Positions 44,797-53,900 of a stretch of DNA of 64,000 bases are shown in pieces. The stretch covers positions 99,285 through 163,284 of the forward strand of contig ML661756.1 in NCBI GenBank assembly GCA_007570785.1, read 5' to 3'. This DNA comes from Antilocapra americana. Taxonomy: Eukaryota; Chordata; Mammalia; Artiodactyla; Antilocapridae. The notes beneath the pieces were generated by a model. It made no database searches, had not been told where the DNA came from, and saw only the letters and a program-made list of their open reading frames with translations. A program made the translations under genes and the position numbers. Each line of letters begins with the position of its first letter. Positions within the stretch are counted from its first letter, which is position 1.

Positions 44797-45421
44797 TGTT
44801 ATGGCCCTTTAATGGGCCGGGGCTTGGGGGTGCAGATTCGACAATAAGAAAATAAAGGAAAGAAAAGGAGGCCAATATCCCCTAGTTTACTCGAGGAGTC
44901 AATAAAACCTCTGACACGAGGTTTGTGTCGCTACATGTTAGGCACAGGGCGCCCTCGCATGGGGGACTTGAAAGCCCAGACAGGTTAGTGAGCACAACAG
45001 ACTCTCGAGCTCTATGAGATTGGCCTGAAGGAGAGAAATAGAAAAAAGGAAGAAGAAAAAAAGAAATGAGATACAGGGACCAAAGGTCTGATGGACCAAA
45101 GGCGTTTATTCAGCATAATTGGGCATATATATATACTGTATTACAAGATAGCCTTTTCAGCAAAGATAAAGATCAAAAATCTTACAATTTATCCAGAAAA
45201 CATAAGGCTAGAATCCATCTCAAAGAGAGGGGTTGTAAAACTCACTTTCCATATCAGAGAGGGAAGAAGGCTGTAAATAGTTACTTTTACTTTAGGAATA
45301 TATGCATTTCTTTTGTCCCCAGGAGAGGTGTGCCTCTCCACTCATCTCTGAATATTCAGGGATTGTTAAGGGACATCAGAACACAGCACACAGGAAGCCT
45401 CCTGCCAAATGTTCCCTGACA
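44797..45421 (-). mobile_element. Antisense solo LTR in ERV env
   Basis: A 625-bp insert bounded by an exact GGCCAC duplication (44791-44796 and 45422-45427). On the minus strand it starts TGTCAGGGAACATT and ends GGGCCATAACA, so it has TG...CA ends. A TATA-like run (complement of 45124-45138), AATAAA (complement of 45105-45110) and a pyrimidine-rich stretch (complement of 45030-45065) follow in U3-R-U5 order. It differs in sequence from the LTRs of the host provirus and from the solo LTR at 21.7 kb, so it belongs to another class II family. It inserted after the provirus. Confidence 0.92.
45105..45110 (-). promoter_or_regulatory. Polyadenylation signal of the antisense solo LTR
   Basis: AATAAA on the minus strand, preceded by a TATATATATG block about 15 bases upstream and followed by pyrimidine-rich DNA. 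Correctly placed for the R region of the solo LTR. Confidence 0.65.
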
Positions 45422-45850
45422 GGCCACTCAGGCTCAAATAGATGAGAATATTCAAGATGAAATACAGGAATTAAAAACAACCATCAGATGGGTCAGAGAA
45501 CAATTAACAGATTTACAAAAACAAGTGATGCTAAAATGTGATTGGAATTCTACTCAATTTTGTGTTATTCCTGTTCAATTCAATCATAGTACCTACAACT
45601 GGGAACAAATCAAATATCATTTGAAAAACATACATGATAATGCCTCTCTGAAGGTACAATTATTACAAAAAGAAATCTTTGAAGCCTTTACGAAAAATCT
45701 GCCCTCTTTCAATAATTTGGAACTTTAGCTGAACAACTACCTGATTAATTATCTGGGCTAAACCAATGCCAATGGTTTCAGAACATTACTCACAGCATCG
45801 GATCTGGAACTGTAATTTTGGTGATTATTTTGACAAGTAATTTGTCATTT

Positions 45851-45923
45851 TGTACGTCAATGTATGGCAAAAGCAACATAATAATGTAAAGAAAAAATGA
45901 ATAAATAAATAATTTTAAAAAAT
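45851..45923 (+). mobile_element. Minimal L1 3' tail (73 bp) in ERV env
   Basis: Contains only the last bases of a ruminant L1 (GTCAATGTATGGCAAAAGCA and a TAATGTAAAG end) plus an A-rich tail with AATAAATAAATAA. The proviral sequence TTTGTCATTT is duplicated exactly (45841-45850 and 45924-45933). One of the shortest credible target-primed insertions, and it separates the env membrane anchor from its cytoplasmic end. Confidence 0.85.
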
Positions 45924-46005
45924 TTTGTCATTTACCATTGCTTGCATGCAAAAATTGTTAAAACTAAGCAAACTCAAATGGTCAGAACCTTTTTTACAAA
46001 TATTA

Positions 46006-46025
46006 TAAATAAAGAAGGAGGAATT
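46006..46025 (+). promoter_or_regulatory. Polypurine tract
   Basis: AAATAAAGAAGGAGGAATTA directly before the 3' LTR. The purine run AAGAAGGAGGAA is what plus-strand synthesis would prime from. It is intact but for T interruptions at either end. Confidence 0.78.
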
Positions 46026-46490
46026 ATTGGGGAATGTTTAATAGGAAGATTCCTACATGCTGTTTCTCATAAGTCTTCTGTTCCTTATCAGTGGAATGGC
46101 ACACCGCTCCCAGGACTGAGGTCATAGAATGAGACAGGCTTGAATCTCCTTCTATAAACATTCTCCTTACGAAGGAACTGCTTAGTCTTGATCCTCTTTC
46201 TTGAGATATGGATTGTTTCCTGACCTTGTGACCATTATTATTCCCTTGTTCTCTTGGTAATGGTTGCTCTACATTTGGTTTTCTGATCTTTATCGTTGTC
46301 GAAATTTCTTGTACAACAACATATAGATACTCCCAGAAAGATCATTAAAGCACCCTTCCTCCACCAGAGGCTTGGGTCCCCATGTCTTTTTCTTTCTTGG
46401 TTTCTTTCTCTCTTTATCTTTCTTTCTCTCCACTTTCTTATCATTGACTCTGGGCCACCAGGTCTCCCGGTCCATTAAAGGACCTCAACA
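46026..46490 (+). mobile_element. 3' LTR of the provirus
   Basis: 465 bp, from ATTGGGGAATGTTT to GGACCTCAACA. Same landmarks as the 5' LTR, including ATTAAA at 46344-46349. Two indels distinguish it: a 2-bp shortening of the TATA-like run and about 20 additional bases in the TTTCTTTCTC pyrimidine tract. Followed at once by ACTGGA, the target duplication, and the resumed BovB. Confidence 0.93.
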
Positions 46491-46929
46491 ACTGGAAAGG
46501 CCATAGCCTTGACTAGACAGACCTTTGTTAGCAAAGTAATGTCTGTGCTTTTAATATGCTGTCTAGGTTGGTCATAACTTGCCTTCCAAAGAGTAAGCGA
46601 GTTTTATGTAATGGCTGCAGTCACCATCTGCAGTGATTTTGGAGCATAAGAAAGTAAATTCTGTCCCCGTTTCCACTGTTTCTCTGTCTTGCCATGAAGT
46701 GATGGGGCCAGATGCCATAATCTTTTTTTTCTGAATACTGAGCTTTTAAGTCAACTTTTTCATTGTCTTCATTCACTTTCATCAAGAGGATCTTCAGTTC
46801 TTCTTCACTTTCTGCCATAAGAGTGGTGCCACCTGCATATGAGAGGTTGCTGATATTGTCCTAGCAATCTTAATTTTAGCTTGCACTTCATCCAGCCCAG
46901 CATTTATCATGATGTATTCTGCATATAAG

Positions 46930-47724
46930 TTAAATAAGCAAGGTGACAATATACAGCCTTGACATACTCCTTTTTTCTATTTGGAAACAGTCTGTTGTTT
47001 TATGTCCAGTTCTAACTGTTGCTTCCTGATCTGCACACAGGTTTCTCAAGAAGCAGGTCAGGAGGTCTAGTATTCCCATCTTTTTCAGAATTTTCCACGG
47101 TTTAATGTGATATACACAGTCAAAGGCTTTGGCATAGTCAATAAAGCAGAAGTAGATGTTTTTTTCTGGAACTCTTGCTTTTTTGATGATCAAGCAGATA
47201 TTGGCAATTTGATCTCTGGTTCCTCCACCTTTTCTAAAGCCAGCTTGAACATCTGGAAGTTCACAGCTCACATATTGTTGAATCCTGGCTTGGAGAATTT
47301 TGAGCATTACTTTACTAGCATGTGAGATGAGTGCAATTGTGCAGTAATTTGAGCAATCTTTGGCATTGCCTTTCTTAGGGACTGGAATGAAAACTGACCT
47401 TTTACAGTCCTGTGGCCACTGCTGAGTTTTAAAAATTTGCTGACATATTGAGTGCAGCACTTTCACAGAATCCTCTTTCAGGATTTGAAATAGCTCAACT
47501 GGAATTCCATCACCTCCACTAGCTTTGTTCATAGTGATGCTTCCTAAGGCCCACTTGACTTCACATTCCAAGATGTCTAGCTCTAGGTGAGTGATCACAC
47601 TATCATGCTTATCTGGGTCTTGAAGATCTTTTCTGTACAGTTCTTCTGTGTATTCTTGCCACCTCTTTTTAATATCTTCTGCTTCTGTAAGGTCAATAAC
47701 ACTTCTGTCCCTTATTGAACTCAT
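46930..47724 (-). pseudogene. BovB reverse transcriptase fragment, 264 codons
   Basis: Part of the host BovB 35395-49215 on the minus strand. It runs from the pre-RT region (DLTEAEDIKKRWQEYTEELY) through QIFKTQQWPQDCKRS and the first catalytic motif [13 protein letters not shown] to a frame change after [13 protein letters not shown]. The active-site YADD equivalent lies in the next, broken part (near 46830, reading YAGGTTLMAES, both Asps lost). Second-longest frame in the window. Confidence 0.87.
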
Positions 47725-47870
47725 TTATGCATGAAATATTCCCTTGGTATCTCTAATTTTCTTGAAGAGATCTCTAGTCTTTCATATTCTAGTGTTTTGC
47801 TTTATTTCTTTGCACTGATCAATGCAGAAGGCTTTCTTACCTCTCCTTGCTATTCTTTGGAACTCTGCAT

Positions 47871-48582
47871 TCAAATGGATATATCTTTCCTTTTCTCCTT
47901 TGCTTTCATTTCGCTTTTTTTCACAGTGATTTTTATGGCCTCATCAGACAGCCATTTTGCTTTTTTGCATTTCTTTTTCTTAAGAATGGTCTTGCTCCCT
48001 TTCTCCTGCACAGTTTCATGAACCTCTGTCCATAATTCATCAGTCACTCTGTCTATCAGGTCTAGTCCCTTAAATCTATTTATCACTTCTACTGTGCAAT
48101 CATAAGGGATTTGATTTAGATCATACTTGAATGTTCTAGTGGTTTTTCAATTTAAGTCTGAATTTGGCAATAAGGAGTTCATGATCTGAGCCACAGTCAG
48201 CTCCTGGTCTTGTTTTTGCTGACTGTATAGAGCTTCTCCATATTTGGCTGCAAAGAATATAATCAATCTGATTTCGATGTTGACCATCTAGTGATGTTCA
48301 TGTGTAGTTCTCTTGTGTTATTGGAAGAGGAAGTTTGCTATGACCAGTGTGTTCTCTTGGCAGAACTCTATTACCCTTTGGCCTGCTTCATTCGAGTACT
48401 CCAAGGCCAAATTTGCCTGTTAGTCCAGGTGTTTCTTGACTTCCTACTTTTGCATTCCAGTCCCCTATAATGAAAAGGACATTTTTTTCAGTGCTAATTT
48501 TAGAGGCTTGTAGGTCTTCGTAGGACCGCTCAACTTCAGCTTCTTCAGCATTACTGGTCAGGGCATAGACTTGAATAACCAT
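47871..48582 (-). pseudogene. BovB endonuclease end and linker fragments
   Basis: Two pieces of the same host BovB. 47871-48086 carries the LIDRVTDELWTEVHETVQE linker. 48388-48582 carries the endonuclease C-terminal block with IIGDWNAKVGSQE, a motif that contributes an active-site Asp in this family. Stops and frame changes separate them, and the N-terminal endonuclease continues to about 49150 as noncoding remains. Confidence 0.78.
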
Positions 48583-49244
48583 GATATTGAATATTTTGCC
48601 TCAGAAACGAACTGAGATCATTCTGTCATTTTTGAGACTGCATCCAAGTACTGCATTTCAGACTCTTTTGTTGACTATGATGGCTACTCCATTTCTTTGA
48701 AGGGATTCTTGCCCACAGTAGTAGATATAACAGCCATCTGAGTTAAATTCACACATTCCCAGTCCATTTTAGTTCATTTATTCCTAAAGTGTCAGTGTTC
48801 ATTCTTGCCATCTCCTATTTGATCATTTCCAATTTGTCTTGATTCATAACCAGGTTCCTGTGCAGTATTGCTCTTTACAGCATCAGAGCGTGCTTCCGTC
48901 ACCAGTCACATCCACAACTGGGTGTTGTTTTTCCTTTTTCTCTGTCTTTTCATTCTTTCTGGAATTATTTCTCCACTGAACTCCAGTAGCATATTGGGCA
49001 CCTACCGACCTGGGGAGGTTACCTTTTAGTGTCCTATCTTATTGCCTTTTCATACTGTTCATGGGGTTCTCAGGGCAGGAATACTGCAGTGGTTTGACAT
49101 TCCCTTCTCCAGTGGACCACATTTTTCCAAAACTCTCCACCATTACCTGTCCTTCTTGGGTGGCCCTACATGGCATAGTTCATAGTTTCATTGAGTTAGA
49201 CAAGGCTGAAACATGAATACCAGGTTGGATTGGATAAGAATACA

Positions 49245-49480
49245 AAGTTGCTTACCAGCTGTGTAACACTGAACAAGTTATATAACTTTTCTGAACTTTA
49301 ATTTCCTTGTGTTATATTCTGATTTCTCTTCAGATTGTATATGTCTTTCCTTTTGTATGACATGGATATAATAATGGTAGTCACATAACAGTGAATATGA
49401 ATGAAATGTAGTACTGTTTTAATAATTAGAAAAGTACCTGGTTTGCATGAAATGCTAATTCTATCATCAACATGAAGCCA
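49245..49480 (+). mobile_element. MIR SINE
   Basis: Core wording of the mammal-wide MIR: TTACCAGCTGTGTAACACTG, AACAAGTTATATAACTTTTC, TTTAATTTCC, then a GACATGGATATAATAATGGT block and an AAAGTACCTGGTTTGCATGA end. It sits just outside the 5' end of the host BovB and predates all ruminant-specific elements here. Confidence 0.82.
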
Positions 49481-49611
49481 ATTCTTTGGAAAACAGAGTG
49501 GACAGACCAAAAGGACCTGAGTTCTTAATAGCAATATTGAGCTACTAATTTAACTGAATTGAAGGCCACAGGACTTGTGGATATCCCATCACATGATATA
49601 ACAAATGATCA

Positions 49612-49806
49612 CAGGTGGCACTAGTCATAAAGAATCCACCTGCCCATGCAAGAAATTTAAGATATGGGGGTTCGATCCCTGGGTCAGGAAGATCCCCTGG
49701 AAGAGGGCATGATAACCCACTCCATTATTCTTGCCTGGAGAATCCCATGGACAGAAGAGCCTAGGCGCTAAGTGCATGGGATTACAAAGAGTTGGCCACT
49801 ACTGAA
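49612..49806 (+). mobile_element. Bov-tA type SINE, diverged
   Basis: Sense SINE with a degraded head (GGTGGCACTAGTCATAAAGA), an intact B-box-like GGTTCGATCCCTGGGTCAGG and a 3' end GGCCACTACTGAAGCAGGTT. Length and order are those of the monomeric family. Confidence 0.87.
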
Positions 49807-49965
49807 GCAGGTTAGCAGAGTACTGCACAGGTAAATAACTACTTCTGCTTCTTTGTGTTGATCACAAATCCTCTGGAAAATTCTTAAAGAACAGACCACC
49901 TTACTTGTCTCCTGAGAAACCTGTATGCAGGTCAAGAAGCAACAGTTAGAATTGGACAGGGAACA

Positions 49966-50238
49966 ATGAACTGGTTCCAAATTGGGGATGGACTACATCA
50001 AGGCTATATATTATCACCCTGCTTATTTAACTTCTATCTAGAGTACATCATGCAAAATGCTGGGCTGGATGAAGCACCAGCTGTAATCAAGATTGCTGGG
50101 AGAAATATCAACAACCTTGGATACGCAGATGGCACCACCTTAATGGAAGAAAGTGAAGAGGAACTGAATAGACTTTTCTTGAAAGTGAACGAGGAAGACA
50201 ATGGCATCTGGTCCCATCACTTCATGACAAAAGGATAG
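49966..50238 (+). pseudogene. BovB RT active-site fragment
   Basis: A 90-codon piece with WFQIGDGLHQGYILSPCLFN and INNLGYADGTTLMEESEEEL. The second Asp of the catalytic pair is Gly. Ends by a frame change into FMTKG and a stop. Confidence 0.78.
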
Positions 50239-50356
50239 GGAAAAATGGAGATAGTGGCAGACTTTACTTTCTTGGCCTCCAAAATCACTGCTGACATTAA
50301 CCATAGTGATGAACTTAAAAGATACTTGCTCATAAGAAGAAAAGCTATGATGAAAC

Positions 50357-50700
50357 TAGTTGTTGTTCATTTGCCCAGTTGTGTCTGACTCTTTACAACC
50401 CCACGGACTGCAGCATGCCAGGCCTCCTTACCCCTCCTCATCTCCCAAAGTATGCTCAAGTTCATGTCCATTGCATCAGTGATGCCATCCAGTCATCTTC
50501 TACTCCGACGTCCTCTTCTCATTCTGCCCGCAATCTTTCCCAGCCCCAGGGACTTTTCCAATGAGTTGGCTGTTCACATCAGGTGACCAAAATACTGGAG
50601 CTTTAGCATCAGCATCAGTCCTTCCAATGAATATTCAGGGTTGATTTCCCTTATGACTGACTGGTTTGATCTCCTTGCTGTCCAAGGGACTTTCAGAAGT
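50357..50700 (-). mobile_element. BovB 3' end or Bov-A2 SINE, antisense
   Basis: Starts with the complement of the BovB tail (TTCATTTGCCCAGTTGTGTC) and runs about 345 bases through the C-terminal coding block. Bov-A2 SINEs are built from the same 3' end, and at this length I cannot separate a truncated BovB from a Bov-A2. The 85 bases after it (50700-50785) hold SINE-like CACTGGAGGAGAGAATGGCA and were not resolved. Confidence 0.75.
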
Positions 50701-51197
50701 CTGTGATTCACTGGAGGAGAGAATGGCAAGCTACACTAGTTTACTTGCTATAAGAACCTTATGAACTGTATTAAAAAAATTACAAACCTAGACAGTTTTT
50801 TTAACAAGAGGGGCATCACTTTTCCAACACAGTTCTATATCATCAAAACTATGTTTTTTTTTTCTCCCAGTATTTATATACAGATACGAGAGTGGGACCA
50901 TAAAGAAGGCTGAGTGCCAAAGAATTGACGCTTTCAAACTATTATGCTAGGTAAGACTCTTGAGAGTTTCTTGGACAGTGAAGAGGTGAAATCAGTCTAT
51001 TTTAAAAGGAATTAATGCTGAATATTCATTGGAAGGACTGATTATGTAGAGGAAGCTGAAGCACCAATACTTTGGCCACCTGATTGGAAGAGCCAATTCA
51101 TTGGAAAAGAACCTGATGCTCGGAAAGATTGAGGGCAAGAGGACAAGGGGATGACAGAGGATGAGGTGGTTGGATGGCATCATTGACTCAGTGGATA

Positions 51198-51812
51198 ACA
51201 GTTCAGTTCATTTCAGTTCAGTCTCTCAGTCATGTCTGACTTTGCAACCACATGAACCGCAGCACGCCAGGCCTCCCTGTCCATCACCAACTCCCGGAGT
51301 TTACCCAAACTCATGTCCATTGAGTCAGTGATGCCATATAACCATCTCATCCTCTGTCGCCCCCTTCTCCTCCTGCCTTCAATCTTTACCAGCATCAGGG
51401 ACTTTTCAAATGAGTCAGCTCTTCTCATATATTGGCAAAAATATTGGAGTTTCCAATGAACATCCAGGACTGATCTCCTTTATGATGAACTTGTTGGATT
51501 TCCTTGCAGTCCAAGGGACTCTCAAGAGTCTTCTCCAACACTGCAATTCAAAAGCATCATTTCTTCAGCACTCAGCTTTCTTCACTGTCCAACTCTGACA
51601 TCTATACATGATTACTGGAAAAACCATAGCCTTGACTAGACAGACCTTTGTTAACAAAGTAATGCCTCTGCTTCTTAATATACTGTCTAGATTGGTCATA
51701 ACTTTCCTTTCAAGGAGTAAGCATCTTTTAATTTCATTGCTGCAATCACCATCTGCAGCAATTTTGGAGCCCAAAAGAATAAAGTCAGCCACTGTTTTCC
51801 CATCCATTTGCA
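51198..51812 (-). mobile_element. BovB 3' portion inserted antisense in BovB
   Basis: 615 bp. The tail complement CAGTTCAGTTCATTTCAGTT starts at 51199. A 71-codon minus-strand piece (51213-51428) reads [13 protein letters not shown] through [10 protein letters not shown]. The host resumes with GGATATGGGTTTGAGCAAAC; TGGATA is present on both sides (51192-51197 and about 51815-51820), a short probable target duplication. Confidence 0.88.
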
Positions 51813-51924
51813 ATGGATATGGGTTTGAGCAAACTCTGAGAGATTTCAAAGAACATGGAAGCCTGGCATGCTGCAGTCCATGGAGTCGCAAAGAGTTGGA
51901 TGTGACTGAGTGACTGAAGATCAA

Positions 51925-52465
51925 ACTTCAGACTAAAGATGTATCTATTTTTTTTCCCTTAAATTAAGTATTCTACAAATATGTTCCTTGTCTCATCTTT
52001 TTTCACATAATATTATGTCTGAATGCTCTTTTTTTTATCATTCACATGCATATTTACCTCATTCTCCTACATACCATTCCATTGTAAGGTTATATGAAAA
52101 TGTATTTGCATTTTTTTATTGTATAAGAAAACGTACCAAACTTAGTAACATAAAAATTTACTATTTAAAATTTTCTGTAGGTCAGAAATCCATGCATGGA
52201 TCAACTGGCTTCTCTCCTCAGTCTCAAAAAGCTAAAATTGAAATCAAGGTGTCAGCTAAAACAATGATCTGATCTGACACTTGATATCTTCCAAGCTCAG
52301 AGTTTTTCTTTTCTTATTTTTCGGATTGACACTAAAAAATATTTTATTTGGCTTGTAACACTATATATACACTGTAGAAAATTTTAAACACAACTTAAAT
52401 GATTTTTAAAATGAAAAAAATAAAACAGCATACTCCCAAAACCCAGAAAACATAGATGATAACAT
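51925..52465. other. Mostly unrecognised; possible ancient repeat
   Basis: 52120-52310 contains AAAATTTTCTGTAGGTCAGA and AAATCAAGGTGTCAGCTAAA, which recall an old mammal-wide interspersed repeat that I cannot name with confidence. The rest is plain AT-rich DNA. Confidence 0.4.
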
Positions 52466-52469
52466 TTTA

Positions 52470-52504
<35 letters not shown>

Positions 52505-52546
52505 TGTGTGTGTGTGTGCATGTGCATGTATCTATATCTATATATA
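52470..52546. repeat. Compound (TA)n (TG)n microsatellite
   Basis: A TATATA run, then TGTGTGTGTGTGTG, then TATCTATATCTATATATA. Immediately left of an antisense L1 5'-UTR fragment. Confidence 0.93.
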
Positions 52547-52548
52547 AA

Positions 52549-52800
52549 ATCTTAGTGACAATAAAATAATCAACTACAACAAAGGGGAAACAAAAAAATA
52601 TCCAAAAGAATCTACAGAACATGTCCAAAAATAAGAATAATAAGATTTTATTTTTGAGTCTCTGCTGTCAGAGTCCTTTCCTACACTGGGAATCACAGTC
52701 CACCTTGCCTCCTTAGGATGCCCTCCAACACTGTACTGATCTCTGGACCTGCTGTGGGAGCTGCTCAGATTCTAATCTGGTCCTACTCCTTTGTGTTCTT
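52549..52800 (-). mobile_element. Isolated L1 5'-UTR segment, antisense
   Basis: 252 bases that are the reverse complement, at well over 85% identity by eye, of 56827-57079 in the full-length L1. Shared wording includes CCTCCTTAGGATGCCCTCCA, TACTGATCTCTGGACCTGCT and TCTAATCTGGTCCTACTCCT. Neither the 5' nor the 3' end of an L1 is attached, which ordinary 5' truncation cannot produce. It forms an inverted pair with the copy 4 kb to the right. Confidence 0.85.
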
Positions 52801-53824
52801 ACTCAATCTTATTTTATCAAATTTTTCAAAATAAAATGAAAAAGTGCATTGAGCATTCTGGTAACCACCACCTAGACTGAACATTTCATATTTTGTTAAC
52901 AGTGTTATATATACATACAAAAGTATTTCTTGCTACACCATATAAAAATAAGTTAAAATATCATAAGTTTTATGCCTAAAAATTTCAGAATATATCACCA
53001 AAAATTATAGCCATAGTATCATTTTAACATTAAGGAAATTGGTGACTGTTCTCTATTATCATATAATATTTAGCCCAGACCTAAATATTCTTAATTATCT
53101 TCAAAGGATTTCTGTAGCTGTTAATTTGACATAGAACGTACATAACATTAAATTCATTAAAGTATAGAATCTCATGATGTTTCAATATATTCATAAGATT
53201 GTAAGAGAATCATCACTATCTAAATCCAGAACATTTTTTCATCACCCTGCAAAAGAAACTAAAAACTATGTAACTATTAACAATCACTCCTCTATTTTCC
53301 CTGGCCTCAGGCCCTGGCATCCACTAATTTATATACTATCTATATATAATAGATTTGCTTTGTCTTGACATTTTTTATTAATCATATTATGCTTTATATG
53401 ATCTTTTATGTTTCATTATTTCTCTTAGCATTATGTTGAAAGCTTCATCCATGTCGTATCAGTACTTCAGTTCTTTTAATGGCTTAATAATATTTCATTG
53501 TATAGTCATGTCAAATTATGTTTATTCATTCATCTATCCATATATACATATTTCTTTTTGAATATTATAGATCATTTTGCTATGAACATTTGTGTGCAAG
53601 TTTTGGTGTGAATATATATTTGCATTTTTTGGGTATATAACTGTGAGTGGAATTTCTATGTTATATGGCAGCTCTCATAAAGAATTGATAAACTGTATTC
53701 TACAGTGGCTTCACTATTTTATCTTTCCATCAACAATGTTGTGAGATTGCCAAGTTCTCTAGATTCTCGCCAATATTTTTTGTTGACCTTTAAAAATTAT
53801 TATCAGGGTCATCCCATTGGGTGC

Positions 53825-53900
53825 AACAGTTCATAGTTCATAGTTCAGTCACTCAGTGGTGTCTGACTCTTTGCAACCCCGTGAACTGCAGCACGCCAAG
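53825..53900 (-). mobile_element. Short Bov-A/BovB 3' end fragment
   Basis: About 75 bp: GTTCAGTCACTCAGTGGTGT to GAACTGCAGCACGCCAAGC, with a triplicated AGTTCATAGTTCATAGTTCA at the tail side. Inserted in the old L1. Confidence 0.85.

Larger units (their letters stand above)
44641..46000 (+). pseudogene. env: ERV envelope transmembrane subunit remnant, split twice
   Basis: Starts with the fusion-peptide-like hydrophobic stretch at about 44655-44740 (GILGLTAICTTAAISG). It is cut at 44796 by an antisense solo LTR and resumes at 45422 with a heptad-like region and a C-X7-C loop (CDWNSTQFC, 45537-45563). The frame is open for 67 codons (45525-45728), ends at a TAG, and the membrane anchor (GTVILVIILTSNLS) is then interrupted by a 73-bp L1 tail. 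A truncated cytoplasmic end lies before the polypurine tract. No intact Env is possible. Confidence 0.82.
35837..46490 (+). mobile_element. Betaretrovirus-like (class II, ERVK-type) provirus, defective and nested
   Basis: A complete two-LTR provirus of 10.65 kb inserted in an antisense BovB. Order: 5' LTR, primer-binding site, gag remnant, dUTPase-protease, reverse transcriptase, integrase, env surface and transmembrane parts, polypurine tract and 3' LTR. The target duplication is ACTGGT (35831-35836) against ACTGGA (46491-46496). A pro frame carrying dUTPase, a Lys-type primer site and the integrase wording place it with class II elements. All genes are broken by stops, frameshifts, deletions and later insertions: a BovB in pol, an antisense solo LTR and an L1 tail in env, and probably another LTR near gag. 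The longest retroviral frame is 164 codons. Not infectious. Confidence 0.92.
35395..49215 (-). mobile_element. Near full-length BovB LINE, antisense, split by a provirus
   Basis: The host element for the whole central nest. Its 3' part is 35395-35836, including the family C-terminal motif on the minus strand at 35605-35832 ([19 protein letters not shown]). The rest is 46497-49215, in correct order through the RT (46930-47724) and endonuclease to the 5' end near 49215. The summed length of about 3.16 kb equals a complete BovB. The junction in the host reads ...GACCACTGGT / ACTGGAAAGGCCATAGCC..., split exactly at a hexamer duplicated by the provirus. Multiple stops and frameshifts. Confidence 0.93.
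49835..51920 (+). mobile_element. BovB LINE, sense, interrupted by two antisense BovB-type pieces
   Basis: Host blocks 49835-50356, about 50785-51197 and 51813-51920 follow consensus order from the RT palm to the 3' tail GACTGAGTGACTGA. The RT active-site box at about 50124-50135 reads YADG. The first insert is a 3' BovB/Bov-A piece (50357-50700) with an unclear right edge; the second is 51198-51812. Internal deletions near 49850 and 50200. Inactive. Confidence 0.87.

Noticed and set aside
43390..46000. Domesticated envelope (syncytin-like) gene
   Set aside because: The env region has several stops, an antisense solo LTR and an L1 tail inside it. No long frame survives, so there is no sign of a selected envelope protein.
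46930..47724. 264-codon frame as a functional reverse transcriptase gene
   Set aside because: It lacks the active-site box, which lies downstream in another frame with both Asps changed, and it belongs to an old split BovB.
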